Shown: one piece after another, positions 19,858-31,540 of the stretch
Numbering within the stretch: the first letter of the stretch is position 1
Layout: every line of letters begins with the position of its first letter
DNA from: Litsea cubeba
Taxonomy: Eukaryota; Streptophyta; Magnoliopsida; Laurales; Lauraceae
Direction of reading: 5' to 3'
NCBI GenBank assembly: GCA_012931725.1
Contig: CM022951.1
Coordinates: 8,676,953 to 8,740,952 of the forward strand
Length of the DNA: 64,000 nt
The notes under the pieces: generated by a model
The model's input: only the letters and a program-made list of their open reading frames with translations
Databases searched by the model: none
What the model was told of the DNA's origin: nothing
Position numbers and translations under genes: made by a program

Positions 19858-21337
19858 GTAAAACCTTTGGCCACAAGTCTGGCTTTGAAACGTTCAACAT
19901 TTCCCTTTGAATCCCTTTTGGTCTTAAACACCCACTTATAACCAACGGTCTTGGAATTCTTATGTAGTTCAACGATGTCCCAAACATCATTAGTGGCCAT
20001 TGACTTTAGCTCATCTTTCATTGCATCTAACCATTTATCAGAATTCTCACATTCTATAGCTTTTTTAAATGTCCTAGGATCATCTTTTATCCCAATATCG
20101 GCATCTTCTAAGTAAACAACATAATCATTCGAGATAGAAGGTCTTCTCGTGCGAGTTGACCTCCTTAAAATTTTAGGATCTGGATCATTATTCTGTTCTC
20201 GAAGTGGTTCAATAATGGGTAATTGGGTTTCATGTACTTCTTGTTCATTTTGTGGTTGTTATTCCTCTTGATTTTCGTAGATCACGATACCAAGTGGGAC
20301 ATCAAACTCACTCCTTTTATTAGGTAGATCAACATCTACCCTAATATCTTCGTAGGTTATACTTTTATTTTGATCACTCCCACTATTCAAATGGTCCTCC
20401 AAAAATTTGGCATTTCCCGATTCAACGATCCTAGTTGTATTGTTAGGAACGAAAAATCTATACCCTTTGGACCTATCCGGATATCCATTAAAATATCCGC
20501 TAATTGTTTTAGGGTCCAATTTTCGTTCATGCGCGGGTTCAAGATTCTTACTTCAGATGGATATCCTCATACTCGAAAATTATTTAAACTGAGTTTCCTA
20601 TTAGTCCATAACTCAAAAGGGGTTTTAGGAATTACCTTTGTAGGAACCCGGTTTAAGATGTACATTGTCATCTTTAATGCTGCACCCCACATGGACGATC
20701 TGGTAAATTAGTATTACTGACCATACTCCTGACCATCTCAATAAGCATCCTGTTTCTTCTCTCAGTTATACCATTCTGCTGAGGTGTACCAGGCATTGTG
20801 TACTGCGCAACAACACCTTCCTCTTGAAGAAATCTAGCAAATGGGCGCACGTTACGGCCCAATTCGGTGTATCTTCCGTAATACTCACCACCTCTATTTG
20901 ATCTCACAACCTTGATTTTTCTATTTAATTGCTTTTCTACCTCTACCTTAAATATTTTGAAGGCATTTAAAGCATCAGATTTATCTTTGATTAAATAGAC
21001 ATAACCAAACCGTAAAAAAATAATCTATAAAAGTAATAAAGTATTCCTCACCTGTAAAACAGGGTATGTGGATTTTTCCACAAATATCTGTATGGATTAT
21101 TTCTAATAGATCCGAACTTCTTGTGGCTCCTTTCTTACTTGTATTGGTTTGCTTTCCTTTAATGAATTTCACCGACTTTACAGTTTGTGTTGATTGCATT
21201 AAAGAAAAGCAAACCAATACAAGTAAGAAAGGTGCCACAAGAAGTTCGGGTCTATTAGAAATAATCCATACAGTTATATGTAGAAAAATCCACATACCCT
21301 GTTTTACCGATGAGGAATACTTTATTACTTTTATTAG
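19858..21337 (-). pseudogene. Ty1/copia pol fragment: integrase and start of RT
   Basis: On the minus strand the pre-integrase and integrase text runs KGKQTNTSKKGATRSSDLL, FTGEEYFITFIDYF, RSNRGGEYYGRY and YTMPGTPQQNGITERRNRM (the catalytic Asp is replaced by Asn in RSNRGGEY; the Glu-containing ERRNRM region is present). It then reads into SGYFNGYPDRSKGYRF and the RT start (KTVGYKWVFKTKRDSKGN, KARLVAKGF) near 19960-19860, where it stops at the direct repeat. Stops and frameshifts interrupt it (for example near 21000 and 20690). The 5' part is duplicated as a foldback. No LTR is attached. Confidence 0.82.
21025..21337. repeat. Large inverted repeat (foldback) of copia integrase sequence
   Basis: Arms 21025-21164 and 21197-21337 are about 140 bp each and differ at roughly 10 positions; the loop is 32 nt. 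The same integrase segment (TNTSKKGATRSS) can be read on both strands. Confidence 0.93.
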
Positions 21338-21639
21338 TTATCAAGGCAACATGTCACACTGAAGCTTCAGTCAGTACCAGTATGTACAGGAATCTGGTTT
21401 AGGGTTCATTTTTCTGAGCTTTAATTGGGTCAGAACTAACTGAAACGACCCATTCCCTGACCAGGGTAACGAGCCTAGCAAGTGCAGCTTGGGTTGGCCT
21501 AACCTACTTGCTCGGCCCACTACTCAGGCCAAGTCGTTGGTGTTATCATTTTTCTATGATGCCAAGATCTCATTGGATACAAACAAATAAAACTAAATAC
21601 TTAATGTAATTAAGATCATACCTGATTCCATGGCTGGGA

Positions 21640-22800
21640 CTAAACTGATGAGGGATTTACAACTTCCTTGAACATTTTTTTTCTCTCTCTCGCAAATTGA
21701 TGGAAGCCAAGAAAATTAACCGTAGGCAAAGAAGTAACCGAAGAGATTCTTTTATAGAGAGAGGATCCTCCCATCAAGGTAAGTAATCTAAAATATTTCC
21801 ATTCATATCTCCCTAATTGAGCAACTTATAAAGGAAAGATTTTAAATCCTTTGACCATGGGAAAAATATCCTTTATTGGATGTTCTAGAAGGAAGTGAGC
21901 CCATTTGGTCAAGTGGGCCACACTCCCTTATTCCAACAGTTGGCTCTTAGCTATCTCAACCGGTTGACATCCATGCATGGCCTCTCTCGCTTTTAAGTAG
22001 AAGAAGTGACATCCCTTTTGCAAATGGATAACCATGGATTGATCCCCGATTATTGCTTTTGCATGTTAGGGACTTAGATAGCGTATGTATGTATGTAAAT
22101 TAAATATATACTAGAAAACAAGAAAGGGGAGCAGGGCTGAAGAAGTAACAGGAATGACATGGGAATTAATATGTAAAAGTGGTGGGAAAGATAAAAACAA
22201 GGGGGGAGATTTTGAAGTGAATTAGGAGTGGCTATTGAAGTGGTGTTATATAAGTCAGTTTGATAAGTCAATGTAGAATCATTTCCCTTCTCAATTTCAA
22301 AATTTTTATTCTCATCCGTCTGTCTTTAAGAGATTCAATTTACTAATCGCTCGGAGGTGAGGCATCTCTCTCTATTCTCTTTCCAAAAACAACCATGGAT
22401 CACCAACGGTTGTAACTCTATTTAGTAGAGACTTGGATAGCGTATCCATAGGAATTACGTTGATCAATGTATAAAACTTGTTTAAAATATTTTTTTTAAA
22501 GAAAATTATTCAGTTTATACATATATGATCAATCCCACATACTCATATATGATTGTTAATGGGCACCCATTCATTCGGGTATACTTCTTGAAGTGGATCA
22601 AGTGAGGATCCAATGGCCCAAATACACATTGATCACTCTATATATATGGCCAAAAAAATACAAGTTTTCTAAATTGGCTTCACTCAATCCTTTCCATCAT
22701 AGCAAGCAATTTTTACCTTGGATTTGAATTTCTTATCCCTTTGCTCCTACTCATGTCATTTTTGTACCTAAAGATGGAGCCCAAATTATCTTGGGGGTAA
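21640..22800. other. Non-coding region, no gene recognised
   Basis: AT-rich sequence with short non-convincing frames. A copia-LTR-like flavour appears near 21880-22000, but no boundaries could be fixed. Confidence 0.35.
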
Positions 22801-22802
22801 TA

Positions 22803-23147
22803 TTCAGGTGGGAACTGTTTTCACATATTATGTGAGAACTTTTTTGTGGGTCTCGAGATGGGACCAAGGGGGATGGAAAGATCTATGTGTGACCACCCCA
22901 ATTATCAAGTTCGACCACAAACCCATGCCCCTAACCTTTTCATCCGTAGCCCATAAGTTTAATGGCTTCATATTCAAAAAAGTATTCAACCCTCGATCCA
23001 ACGGTTCAGTCCATTCGGATGTGTGCCAATCATTGTGATTAGTGACTATCAGGGCGTTCTCTATTGGTTGCTACGTTTGGATGGGTTGCTAGTTGGGCCC
23101 CGCAAAAAAGTTCTGATATAATAGGTGAGAACCAGTTCTCACTTGAA
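22803..23147. mobile_element. MITE-like foldback element (about 345 bp)
   Basis: The left end TTCAGGTGGGAACTG and the right end CAGTTCTCACTTGAA are inverted copies. Similarity extends about 48 bp inwards (AGAACTTTTTTGTGGG against CCCCGCAAAAAAGTTCT). The flanks read TA or AATA on both sides, so the TSD length is uncertain. No coding capacity. Confidence 0.7.
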
Positions 23148-23185
23148 TATTTCCCTTATCTTGGTTAGTTCTAACGATACATTTA

Positions 23186-24466
23186 GGGGTCGTTTGTCTA
23201 CACCCATTTACATATGTAAATGGTGAATACGTGTAACATTTATGTATCAATCATGTTTGTCTACAATTATTTACGCACCTTGCGTGTAAATCAGATGTGT
23301 AAATGGTGTGAAAATGAGCCCATTTTCACACCAAGATTTGAACACCTGTTGAGGTGCGTTTTCAAAGAATACCCGTTATTGGAGGCGGACGGTTTGGTTT
23401 TGGGGCATTTCCGTGAAATAGGTTCCAGGTTCGAAACCCCTCCAATGCATTAGAAAAATAATAATAAAAGAGTTCTCAAAGTTTGGGCATTTCCATGAAA
23501 GAGGTTTTGGGTTCGAAACCCCCCTCCAACACATTAGAAAATAATAATAAAAGATGTTTCAAAACGAATGATTTTAAGGGATAAGATTTGTAAGACAAAA
23601 AAATATATTAGAATATTAAAGTAGCTCCAATGATTTTAAGGGACAAAATCTATAAGACAAAATATATATTGAAAATAAAGATTTTAAGGAACAATCTATA
23701 AGATAAATATCTCAATGATTTTTCTATATCAACTTTTAACTAGTTAATTACCTTATTATTTTAGTTTTCTTCCAATATCTCAATGATTTTTCTAAAGTCA
23801 TTTATTATTGCAATACTTTAAAAATCTTTAAACATGTATATATGAATGTAAAAGAGAAGAAATAATGTATTTTATATAGCATTATGGCATCATTCAAAAA
23901 TAAATATAATTAGCATAAAGCCTATGAGATGCATGGGTTAAGTTTTATGCAAATTGAATAATGAATTAAGATCAATATTGAATCAAATATCAATTAATAA
24001 ATATAAATAATAATGCTATTTGCTTAACCATCAAAATATAAATTCATATTTAATTAACCAAACATGTTGGAATGTATTTTTGTGAAGGTGATCACTGATA
24101 GAAATGTATTTTTTTGAAAAGTAAATTTCATGTTGAAAGACATGCTCTTTTTTAAAGATCTAAAATGCAAATGAAAATTTTGATATAAAATGGACCTTTT
24201 TTCTCCTTTTTTAAATCATTATATTAAAATTTAATTTAATGAATAATAAGTATCGTTTACAAAATCTTTTAATACATTTACATATATCATTGAAACAAAT
24301 ATGGTAAAATAAATCACATATATAAATGATGCGAAAATAGTGTTATTAGACAAACGTTGTAAAAAAAAACGCATGTGTAAACGTTACATACTTAAAATTT
24401 GAATATTCATAATTTACATGTGTAAATTGTATTTACATATCCCATGTGTAAAAGACAAACGACCCC
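23186..24466. mobile_element. PIF/Harbinger-like non-autonomous element (1281 bp)
   Basis: Terminal inverted repeats are GGGGTCGTTTGTCT and AGACAAACGACCCC, with further inverted similarity in the adjoining TTTACATATGTAAAT stretches. The flanks are TTA on both sides (23183-23185, 24467-24469), the TSD length and composition typical of PIF/Harbinger. The interior is very AT-rich, without a transposase. Confidence 0.82.
23395..23560 (+). repeat. Two tandem 82-bp units with tRNA B-box-like motif
   Basis: GGTTCGAAACCCC occurs at 23428 and GGTTCGAAACCCCC at 23510. Each is preceded by GGGCATTTCC.TGAAA and followed by TCCAA..CATTAGAAAA and AATAATAAAAGA. The motif fits the Pol III B box (GGTTCGANNCC). 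No A box or tRNA fold was identified. The pair lies inside the Harbinger-like element. Confidence 0.6.
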
Positions 24467-25247
24467 TTACATCCAGTTGTATGAATGCCTCTTGTTTTAC
24501 CCCTGGTGAAAGTGGAGCTAGGAACTGAATTTATGAGAAAGCCCTCTTGATTTTTGTTCTGAACCTGTGCTTTAGCAATTATTCTTCTTTGGCCTGCAAG
24601 TTTTCAGAGTAGCCAGCAAAGAATAACACCTTTTCTTTGGTAAACTTATATAACCTCAATTACATAGAAGATCTGGAAAATAATCACCCAAGGTAACCTG
24701 ACCTAATTATCATCAGTCTGTTCAATTTCATCATCAAGAGAATTCCAGATTTAGCTATGACATGAGCGGCCCCATTGAAACTATGAAATCGCCTTTAAAT
24801 GCCTTTTTTTTCCGCTGCTAGAAATCTTCTTTTCAGTTTGTAGCAAGAATTATGGCTGGCATTCTCATTATCTCTGTTTTTCTACCCTGTTCTCATCTCT
24901 TTAATGCAAAAGTCAGTGGCGGCAATTGGAAATTGGTCTGGTGCCCTTCTGCATACCCTTTGAAACCACTTGTACTTCTCACCGTTGTACAATGCATCAG
25001 TGTACCCAAGGCCTGATTCTTTGCTCGAATTCCAAGAATTGATGTTGGTGAATTTCTGAATTCTCAGACAAAGTGGAGTTCTTGGATGCCCCTTTGGACA
25101 TGAGCATCCAGGAATTCTACAAAAATACATAGGGAATGGAATTTTTGGATTTCCAAATGTCAAAGGAGACCTTTCATGTGGCTCGAATCCAGAAATGCCA
25201 GTAAAGAAATATAGAATCCAGAAATTTTAGGGGATAGCCTGTCACAT

Positions 25248-25267
25248 CATGTCCAGGAATTCCTGGA
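25248..25267. repeat. Perfect 20-bp palindrome
   Basis: TGTCCAGGAATTCCTGGACA equals its own reverse complement. It sits in sequence rich in other GGAATTC copies. Confidence 0.9.
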
Positions 25268-25336
25268 CATTATGAATTCCTTATAGAAATTCCACTAAAG
25301 AAACAATGCCTAAATCTTAGAAAAAGTCTACACAGC

Positions 25337-25391
25337 GCCGGGCCGTGTGCCCGATCCGAGCGTCCAGCTAGGATCGGGCACACGGCCCGGC
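25337..25391. repeat. GC-rich hairpin, 21-bp perfect stem, 13-nt loop
   Basis: Stem arms 25337-25357 (GCCGGGCCGTGTGCCCGATC...) and 25371-25391 are exact reverse complements. The loop is GAGCGTCCAGCTA. A further partial copy (GCCGGGCC) follows at about 25400. The surroundings are AT-rich. It may be the core of a small foldback element; no TSD was found. Confidence 0.9.
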
Positions 25392-26387
25392 CAGAAAAGC
25401 CGGGCCATGTAGCACGGTTGTTAATCTTAAGACTAACCCCATTAGATGAGACTAGAATTTTAAAGGTTTGAATCTTAAAACCTCCATAATACAGATTATG
25501 AAAGAGATCGACTAATTTGTGTTTTTAATCGTGACCTGCTTGAATTAATTTCGACCCAATTGCAATGGGTTGGGTCAGGTTTATAATTAGATAGACCCAA
25601 CCCAACTCGATCAGATGACAGTATCTCTGCCCCATACTTGACCCACCTTGTGACTACTATGGGTTGGGTGGGGTTTCCTGAGATAATTTTGTATGTACTC
25701 ATGTGCTGATGGGAATTGAAGCCATACCAAAAGAATGGTATAGATTGCCGATGACCACCTGATCGAGCTATGATAATTTTAAATCAAGATATTTACCTGG
25801 ATCCGGCTCAAGTCAAACAACCTCAAAGCTTGAATCCAGCTTCGATGAAAGTCCAGAAACACATACTAATTATTGAATCCAACAAACTCAGTAACAAAAC
25901 TACCCTTAATAGGAAAGTAACATAATTTAAATTTCTTACAAATTGTTTAAATCTCCATATAATTTATACACAAAGTATAGTATTCTATATTTCTTATAAA
26001 TTCTCAAATTAGTTTATATTTATATAGTCTAAAAAAACTACATTATGAGGGACATGCATGGACCCATGGTGCCATGCTAGCAGATTGATAAATATTGCAA
26101 TTTTATCATGTTCGCTATGTTTTGCCCCAAAGCAAAAAGGTATTAACATTTTACAGTATTGTGGTCTAGTCCTTTCCTTTGAAATGCGTTTCATACGAAT
26201 CTGGGCTAAAATAAGTTTTTTTTTATACTATTGTGAGATATATTTTGCTTCAAAATGGGTTTCACGTGTTTCTGGGATTAAATATGCATTGCAGGGGATT
26301 CAGGATGAATTAGGACTAAAAACCCGTGCTTCGACCAATTCGTTGAAGATTATAGGCGGCTCTGGGAAAAGGTATGTTGTAGATCTC

Positions 26388-27343
26388 TGTGTGGGGAAAT
26401 TTCCAGAGCTACAGGATTAAACTAATCACAGCCATCAGATGGGGCTAAGCATTCTCACGTGCCATCCGTGTGCCATCTACGTGGCACCGATCTCATCCCG
26501 GCTACCAGGGCAGAGGCCTTGGCCGACACCAGGCATCTCCAGGCCACAAGCGCCGAACTGGACCACCTCGGGCATCATCTCGGCAAAGAGTCCACCCCGG
26601 CAGGGCCACCCCGGATGCCATTTCCGCAGAGAGCCCTACCTCGGCTGAAGCCACCTCGGCTGAAGAAGCCAGGACAGTAACCGAAGCAAGAAAGAACATC
26701 CGCTTGGGCCCCTCATCCCCCACGTCACCAGGCACGTGGAGGGATAGGGTCACGAGCTAGTGGGACAGACACGACATCCAGCCGCCCACTATCTTCACCA
26801 GATCGCCACATGGCAGCATCCAGCGGCTGAGGCCACATCAGGGCAAGGCCCGAGGGAAGATCCGCTGGTACTCCAACCGCCAAAGGCGCCCAACACAATC
26901 TGGCCCAACAAGACACGCATTTAATGCAATGTGGGCTGACCCGACTAGCATTAAATGCTGAGTGGGCCGAATTAGACCGCATTTATTACTTTGTGGGCTG
27001 ATCATGACTTCCCAGTCAGATCATGGGACCCACACCAAGATATTCTCTGAGAGATACGATCCAAACCTCTATAAATAGAACTCCAAACACCATGCAAGGT
27101 ACGCATAATCCCATTGACAGAGCCCTTACTCTGTCTTTCTTCTCCCTCTCCTTCCATTGTTCCAGTTCCCACACTGACTTTGGCATCGGAGAGCCTTGCG
27201 CCGCTCAGGCCAGGGTCCTCTGACCGTTTGCTACTCTCTTTCAGGCTTTCGGGCGGCATCCAGACATTCCAGACACCATCATCTTCTCGGATAAGTCCTA
27301 TAAGGCACCCTCTTATTGTGGGTCATAATTTTCTGCACCTACA
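26388..27343 (+). mobile_element. Solo LTR related to the Tat element at the left, with 5-bp TSD
   Basis: It starts TGTGTGGGGAAATTTCC and ends CTGCACCTACA, flanked by ATCTC on both sides (26383-26387, 27344-27348). A TATA box lies at 27070-27078 on the plus strand. The block GGCATCGGAGAGCCTTGCGC and the following CAGGGTCCTCTGACC match the 5' LTR at 7649-8383 on the opposite strand, so the two belong to related families. No internal sequence or second LTR is present, as expected after LTR-LTR recombination. Confidence 0.9.
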
Positions 27344-27519
27344 ATCTCGTTTCACAAAATTCACGATTGAAAGACTCGCCCTATAAAATTTATTCATAAT
27401 TTTTATTTTAAATATTATTTAAGAGAAATTAGGGCTTAATAACTAATATCATCATGTTCCGTTTCTAGCCGACTTACATATTTCCTGTAATCAGTAGCCT
27501 GTATTTATATAAAAACACG

Positions 27520-27960
27520 TGCGGGGTGATCTTAGTGCATTTGAGGGTACTGTCGTCTACTTTGATCATCGAGGCAGCCTGCCGAGTTTGCATCCGTGTA
27601 ACCATGAAGTTTTTAGAGGACCAGCAGCACGAAGGAAAATACCATTCGTAACAATGTCTTTCAAATAGCGTAGGATATTCTTAACTGCAGGCTAATGATC
27701 CTCAAAGGGAGACTACATAAACTGAGATATACCTTATTAACACGGAAAGATATATCAGTCAGGGTGAAGGAGAGGTACTCGAGTGCACCAACAGTACTAC
27801 GATATTGAGAACCATCAAACAAAGATGGAGACATATGAAGCCCACTTCGTATGAATAAATATTTTCAATACCCCCTCGGGTAGAGCCCATTTCTCAACTT
27901 GAATAAAATGTTGTAATGAAAACGTAGACATATGAAGACCTTGAATAGTCACAAGTCCAA
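27520..27960 (-). pseudogene. Ty1/copia RT/RNase H fragment
   Basis: Minus-strand text in several frames recalls copia pol: VGALEYLSFTLTDISFRVNKV near 27800, RISYAI..LL near 27680 and GYTDANSAGCLDDQSR near 27600-27560. It is degraded, with stops and frame changes. No LTR was found. Confidence 0.65.
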
Positions 27961-28154
27961 CTATGATAGTTTCCCATTAATTTGATATAACCCCAGTTTG
28001 CTTCTTTGAAAAGGACGTAGTGTAGTTGTATGTTGTTGGGCTACAACACTCAATGGATCAAGATAACTGATCACAAATATCATTTCCTTTCTTTTTGCCC
28101 TTTACCTTTCCCTATAAATCCACCCGACGCAGCAGGAATCCAACTCAGTTAAGG

Positions 28155-28510
28155 TCTATAAAATGCGGGTGAAAACCTTTGCCGGCAATTTTTTTTGCAC
28201 CGGCAATCCGCCGGGAAAAGTATGCCACTAATACCATTTGCCGGCGAAAAAAGATAACGCCAGTATAAAGTTATACATTGCTGGCATTTTTTTTCGCCTG
28301 GAAAAGAGGTTTATCTTTTAAAAAATATATTTTAGAAAAACTTTTGCCGGCGTTTTTTTGCCGGGAAAAGTAGTTTTTTTTTTTTCAAAAATAAATTTTA
28401 GAAAACTTTTGCCGGCGTTTGTTTGCGCGTGGAAAAGATTTACATTTTACAAAAAATATTATTTCAAATTTTTTTGCCGGCGTTTTTTCTCGCCGGGATT
28501 AATTTTTTTT
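28155..28510. repeat. CACTA-type subterminal repeats, TTTGCCGGCG family
   Basis: TTTGCCGGC or its complement recurs about 6-8 times between 28178 and 28500, in both orientations, separated by T- and A-rich spacers. This is the layout of the transposase-binding region of En/Spm elements. No CACTA terminus was located, so it is a truncated end. Confidence 0.6.
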
Positions 28511-30470
28511 AAATATAATTTATTTATTTATTTGATTTTGAATTTTCTTTTCCTGTATATATATCAGTTCATTACAACTTCCAACCTGTGTTGCATGAAT
28601 AAATTTAAACTGCTAATTCCATTATCCTAGACCAGATCTACTACACACCCAAACATCCATTTCCAAAAACCTCAAGAAATGAAACAAGAAAATTCATTGT
28701 ACTTCATATTAATATTCAAACATCCTTTCGACATTACTTTACCATTACCATATACAAAATTAAATCCCATGCTAACATTCTACTATGTACCAACATTCAA
28801 ATTGATTATTTCATTGTTGTACCATTCCAACCCCTGCACCATTGTTTAAAAAAACTTCATGCATCCCATTTTAACATATAGCATTCTGTTTCTCTGCATA
28901 CTTGAGCTGCATGGACTTTTCAAAAAAAAAAAAAAATTTCTTCAATTTTGATTCGATCTGCATAAAAAAAAGACAGCAAGATTAACATATGGTTAAGAAT
29001 ATCATATGCACAACTTTAAGGTAGTAGAGCCAACTTTTACTAGAAATCATACCCACATCTTTTGCTAGAAATCATACCCCTGCTAGAGCTGGACCATTAG
29101 AACACCACCAGCAATAAATCAAAGCGCTGCAATTCTCAACACCTCAAATCAAAGAGTAGAGAGGTCTGACCAGCCTGGCTCCAGACTAAACATGAGATGA
29201 CAAAAGAAAAGAGACCCATCCTTTCCTAAATAAGTAGAAGACCTGCCTGCTACAAGCAAATCAGATAAAAAGGGTCAAAATCTGAAGCTTGAAACGGGTC
29301 AAAGCAAAAGGAAAAAACCAGCTGCATTAACTGGGCTGGAAAGATAACTGGGCTGGAAAGAAACTCAGCTGCAAGACTGAGCATAGCAGCTCCACTGCCA
29401 CTACCCCATCGAAAATGGACCAAGTTAGTGAAACGATAGACTGAAGCATGATTTTGGTTAACCATCACATCCATTAAGGTAGAAATTATGTCCCTGCACA
29501 AGACATGGATGCTGTTATGAAATGTCTACATTCATTGTTGATTCAAATGAGCTTTAAACCTTAATACATAGAACACAGAGACATACATATTCAGCAAAAA
29601 AAAAAAAAAAACTGTTCATATATACACAAACACATTCACCACAGAAACAGATATACATACATATTCAAGGAAAAAGAATTGTTCTTCTCCCTCTCATGCA
29701 TGGAGTCATTCATACATATGAAAAAGATTTCAGCATATTTGTTTCTCACACCCACTCAACTCATTCCGGGCTCTATCTCATTTATTCCAAACTTATGGCA
29801 AGGTCAAATTACTCAAATTAAACTTATACATATTTTCAGAATTCACCCAATCTGAGGATCAATATTTGTCGCAGTGGATTAAATCTTTGATATCTATCAA
29901 ACCATGTAGAAAATGAGTAAGAAATAAAATGAGAGAGAGGGGAGAGGGGGAGGGCGTTGTGCACACTGCACGTTTTGATTTTTCATGCATATTAATATTC
30001 TAAAAATGCCTTCATTTTGCTTGAGAATATATAACAGACATCAACTAACATCATATAATACATATATGAGAAATAAGTTTTGCAATTTGAGAATTATATA
30101 TACCTTGATGCCTTCAATATGCCAGTCACATCTCACATAGTATCTTATTAACCTTTTTCTTTGATGGAGAAAGCCGAACCAGTCCAAGAATTCATAAGAA
30201 AAGGGTAACAAGTCATAAAAATGGAGCTTTCAAAGTCATCTCTAGTATCTTCCTCATATGATAAGTTCTTTCAATACCAAGCCGGCCCGTACAACCCAAG
30301 TTCACAAACTATAAGAATCAGTGATGCATGGTGTAGTATATGAATGAAAAAGTTTGCATTTGGGACCCATTTCACAACTATGGTGACAATGGATTTCCTT
30401 CCTATCAAAAACTAACTAAAAGCATATGTAGGGAAAAGGCAAGCAAAACCTTTGTTCCAAGAATAATTGG
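28511..30470. other. Non-coding region, no gene recognised
   Basis: AT-rich, with no frame I recognise. It could be the interior of the broken CACTA element whose end lies at 28155-28510. Confidence 0.35.
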
Positions 30471-30486
30471 CTTAACACCCAAATTG

Positions 30487-30577
30487 GACTCTGCACTCCA
30501 TTAGCATCAGCCACAATCTTAGAATTATCTTTCGATGCTCTTCCCCTGTTCTTCCCTCCGTTAGATTTCCCAGCCAT
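30487..30577 (-). pseudogene. Possible first exon of a REC3-like (clustered-mitochondria/TPR) protein
   Basis: From an ATG at 30577 the minus strand reads MAGKSNGGKNRGRASKDNSK and on to GVQSPIW. Plant REC-type clustered-mitochondria homologues begin with a similar MAGKSN-plus-basic start. Only this short stretch is present and the rest of the gene is not seen downstream. It could be a fragment carried by a transposon. Identification rests on about 10 residues and is weak. Confidence 0.35.
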
Positions 30578-30659
30578 TTTCACCCCTGACAACAGTAAAA
30601 AAATTTTGCAATGTAAAAGATTTCTTGAAATTTTGGCATAAATTCCTTTGTACGTGTGA

Positions 30660-30752
30660 CATTTAATTTTTTTTTTTACAACCTGCTAAGTACCTGTACA
30701 TGACAAAAAAAATACTTCGTATAAACAACCCAATGCCCCAACACACTACAAA
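30660..30752. repeat. 93-bp repeat, inverted copy at 42476-42565
   Basis: The text from ATTTAAT through ACAACCTGCTAAGTACCTG to CCCCAACACACTACAAA matches the reverse complement of 42476-42565 with about 8 differences. Each copy abuts a different CACTA terminus (30753 and 42566), on opposite sides of the repeat. Confidence 0.85.
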
Positions 30753-31190
30753 CACTACTAGGAAACATGGCATTAGTGGCCACCAGTAGCCGTCGCTAAA
30801 AGTCAAGTGGCGGTCGCTAATACTCATCAGCGACCGCCACTTGGCGGCCGCAACAAACTCGTCGCTAAACACTATTAGTGACCGCCATGTGGCGGTCACA
30901 AACTTTTTTGCGACGGCTTAGCGACGGCGAGTAAAATTCTGTATAAAACTTTTAGCAGCCGCCATAACCGCCGCTAAAGCAAAAATAGGCGGTCGCTAAT
31001 GCACTTTTTTTAAATAACTTATTTTTTAAATTTTCTAAATACTTTTAGCTACAGCCATAGCCGTCGCTAAAACCAAAAAAGGCGGTTGTTAATGCCCCTT
31101 TTTTAAATATTTAAAAAAAATTATTTAAATATGTTTTGCGACCGCGAGGGGCGGTCGCTAATACCCCCATTGGCGGCCGCTAATTCCAAT
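30753..31190. mobile_element. CACTA element end with GGCGGTCGCTAAT subterminal repeats
   Basis: It begins CACTACTAGGAAACATGGC at 30753. The motif GGCGGTCGCTAAT (or variants such as AGCGACCGCCA and TAGCCGTCGCTAAA) recurs about 10 times in both orientations up to 31185. The matching right terminus was not found in the window. Confidence 0.75.
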
Positions 31191-31540
31191 AAATTTTTTT
31201 CTTTCACAATTATCAAATTTCACAATTTTCTTCCTGCTTTTTATACTTGTACCTGTACTTGAATATATTAATCAATCACATTCAAAATATTACAAAATAC
31301 CAATAACAAAACAAAGTCATACATTAATCACATTCAAAATATTACAAAAGTTTCAACAAATAATGATCATTACAATTCTAACAAAAATAAATATATTTTT
31401 CGGGCAGGGTGCCGTGATTGATCCGATGCTCTCAAACCTGAAGACAAAAAGGGAAATAAATATTAATAGTTAATTAAAAAAATTGGCAATATATAGTAAA
31501 TATAAACAAAATTAAGAATTAAATTAGAATATTGAAAGTT
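31191..31540. other. AT-rich spacer between CACTA end and satellite
   Basis: Contains a short direct repeat of ATTAATCACATTCAAAATAT-like text (about 31268 and 31324). No gene. Confidence 0.4.

Larger units (their letters stand above)
19797..21630. repeat. 60-bp direct repeats flanking a copia fragment
   Basis: CATTGGATACAAACAAATAA and the following 40 bp occur at 19797-19857 and again at 21570-21628, about 95% alike, in the same orientation. They bracket the copia integrase/RT fragment and its foldback. Confidence 0.85.
24470..26382. other. Intergenic region with two short palindromic structures, no gene
   Basis: No coding gene was recognised. The region holds a 20-bp palindrome (25248-25267) and a GC-rich hairpin (25337-25391), listed separately. 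Confidence 0.45.

Noticed and set aside
23428..23522. tRNA gene at GGTTCGAAACC
   Set aside because: Only the B-box-like element is present. No acceptor stem, anticodon arm or A box could be formed.
26439..26760. Overlapping plus- and minus-strand frames of 70-96 codons
   Set aside because: They lie in the GC-rich part of the solo LTR, mutually overlapping, with no motif.
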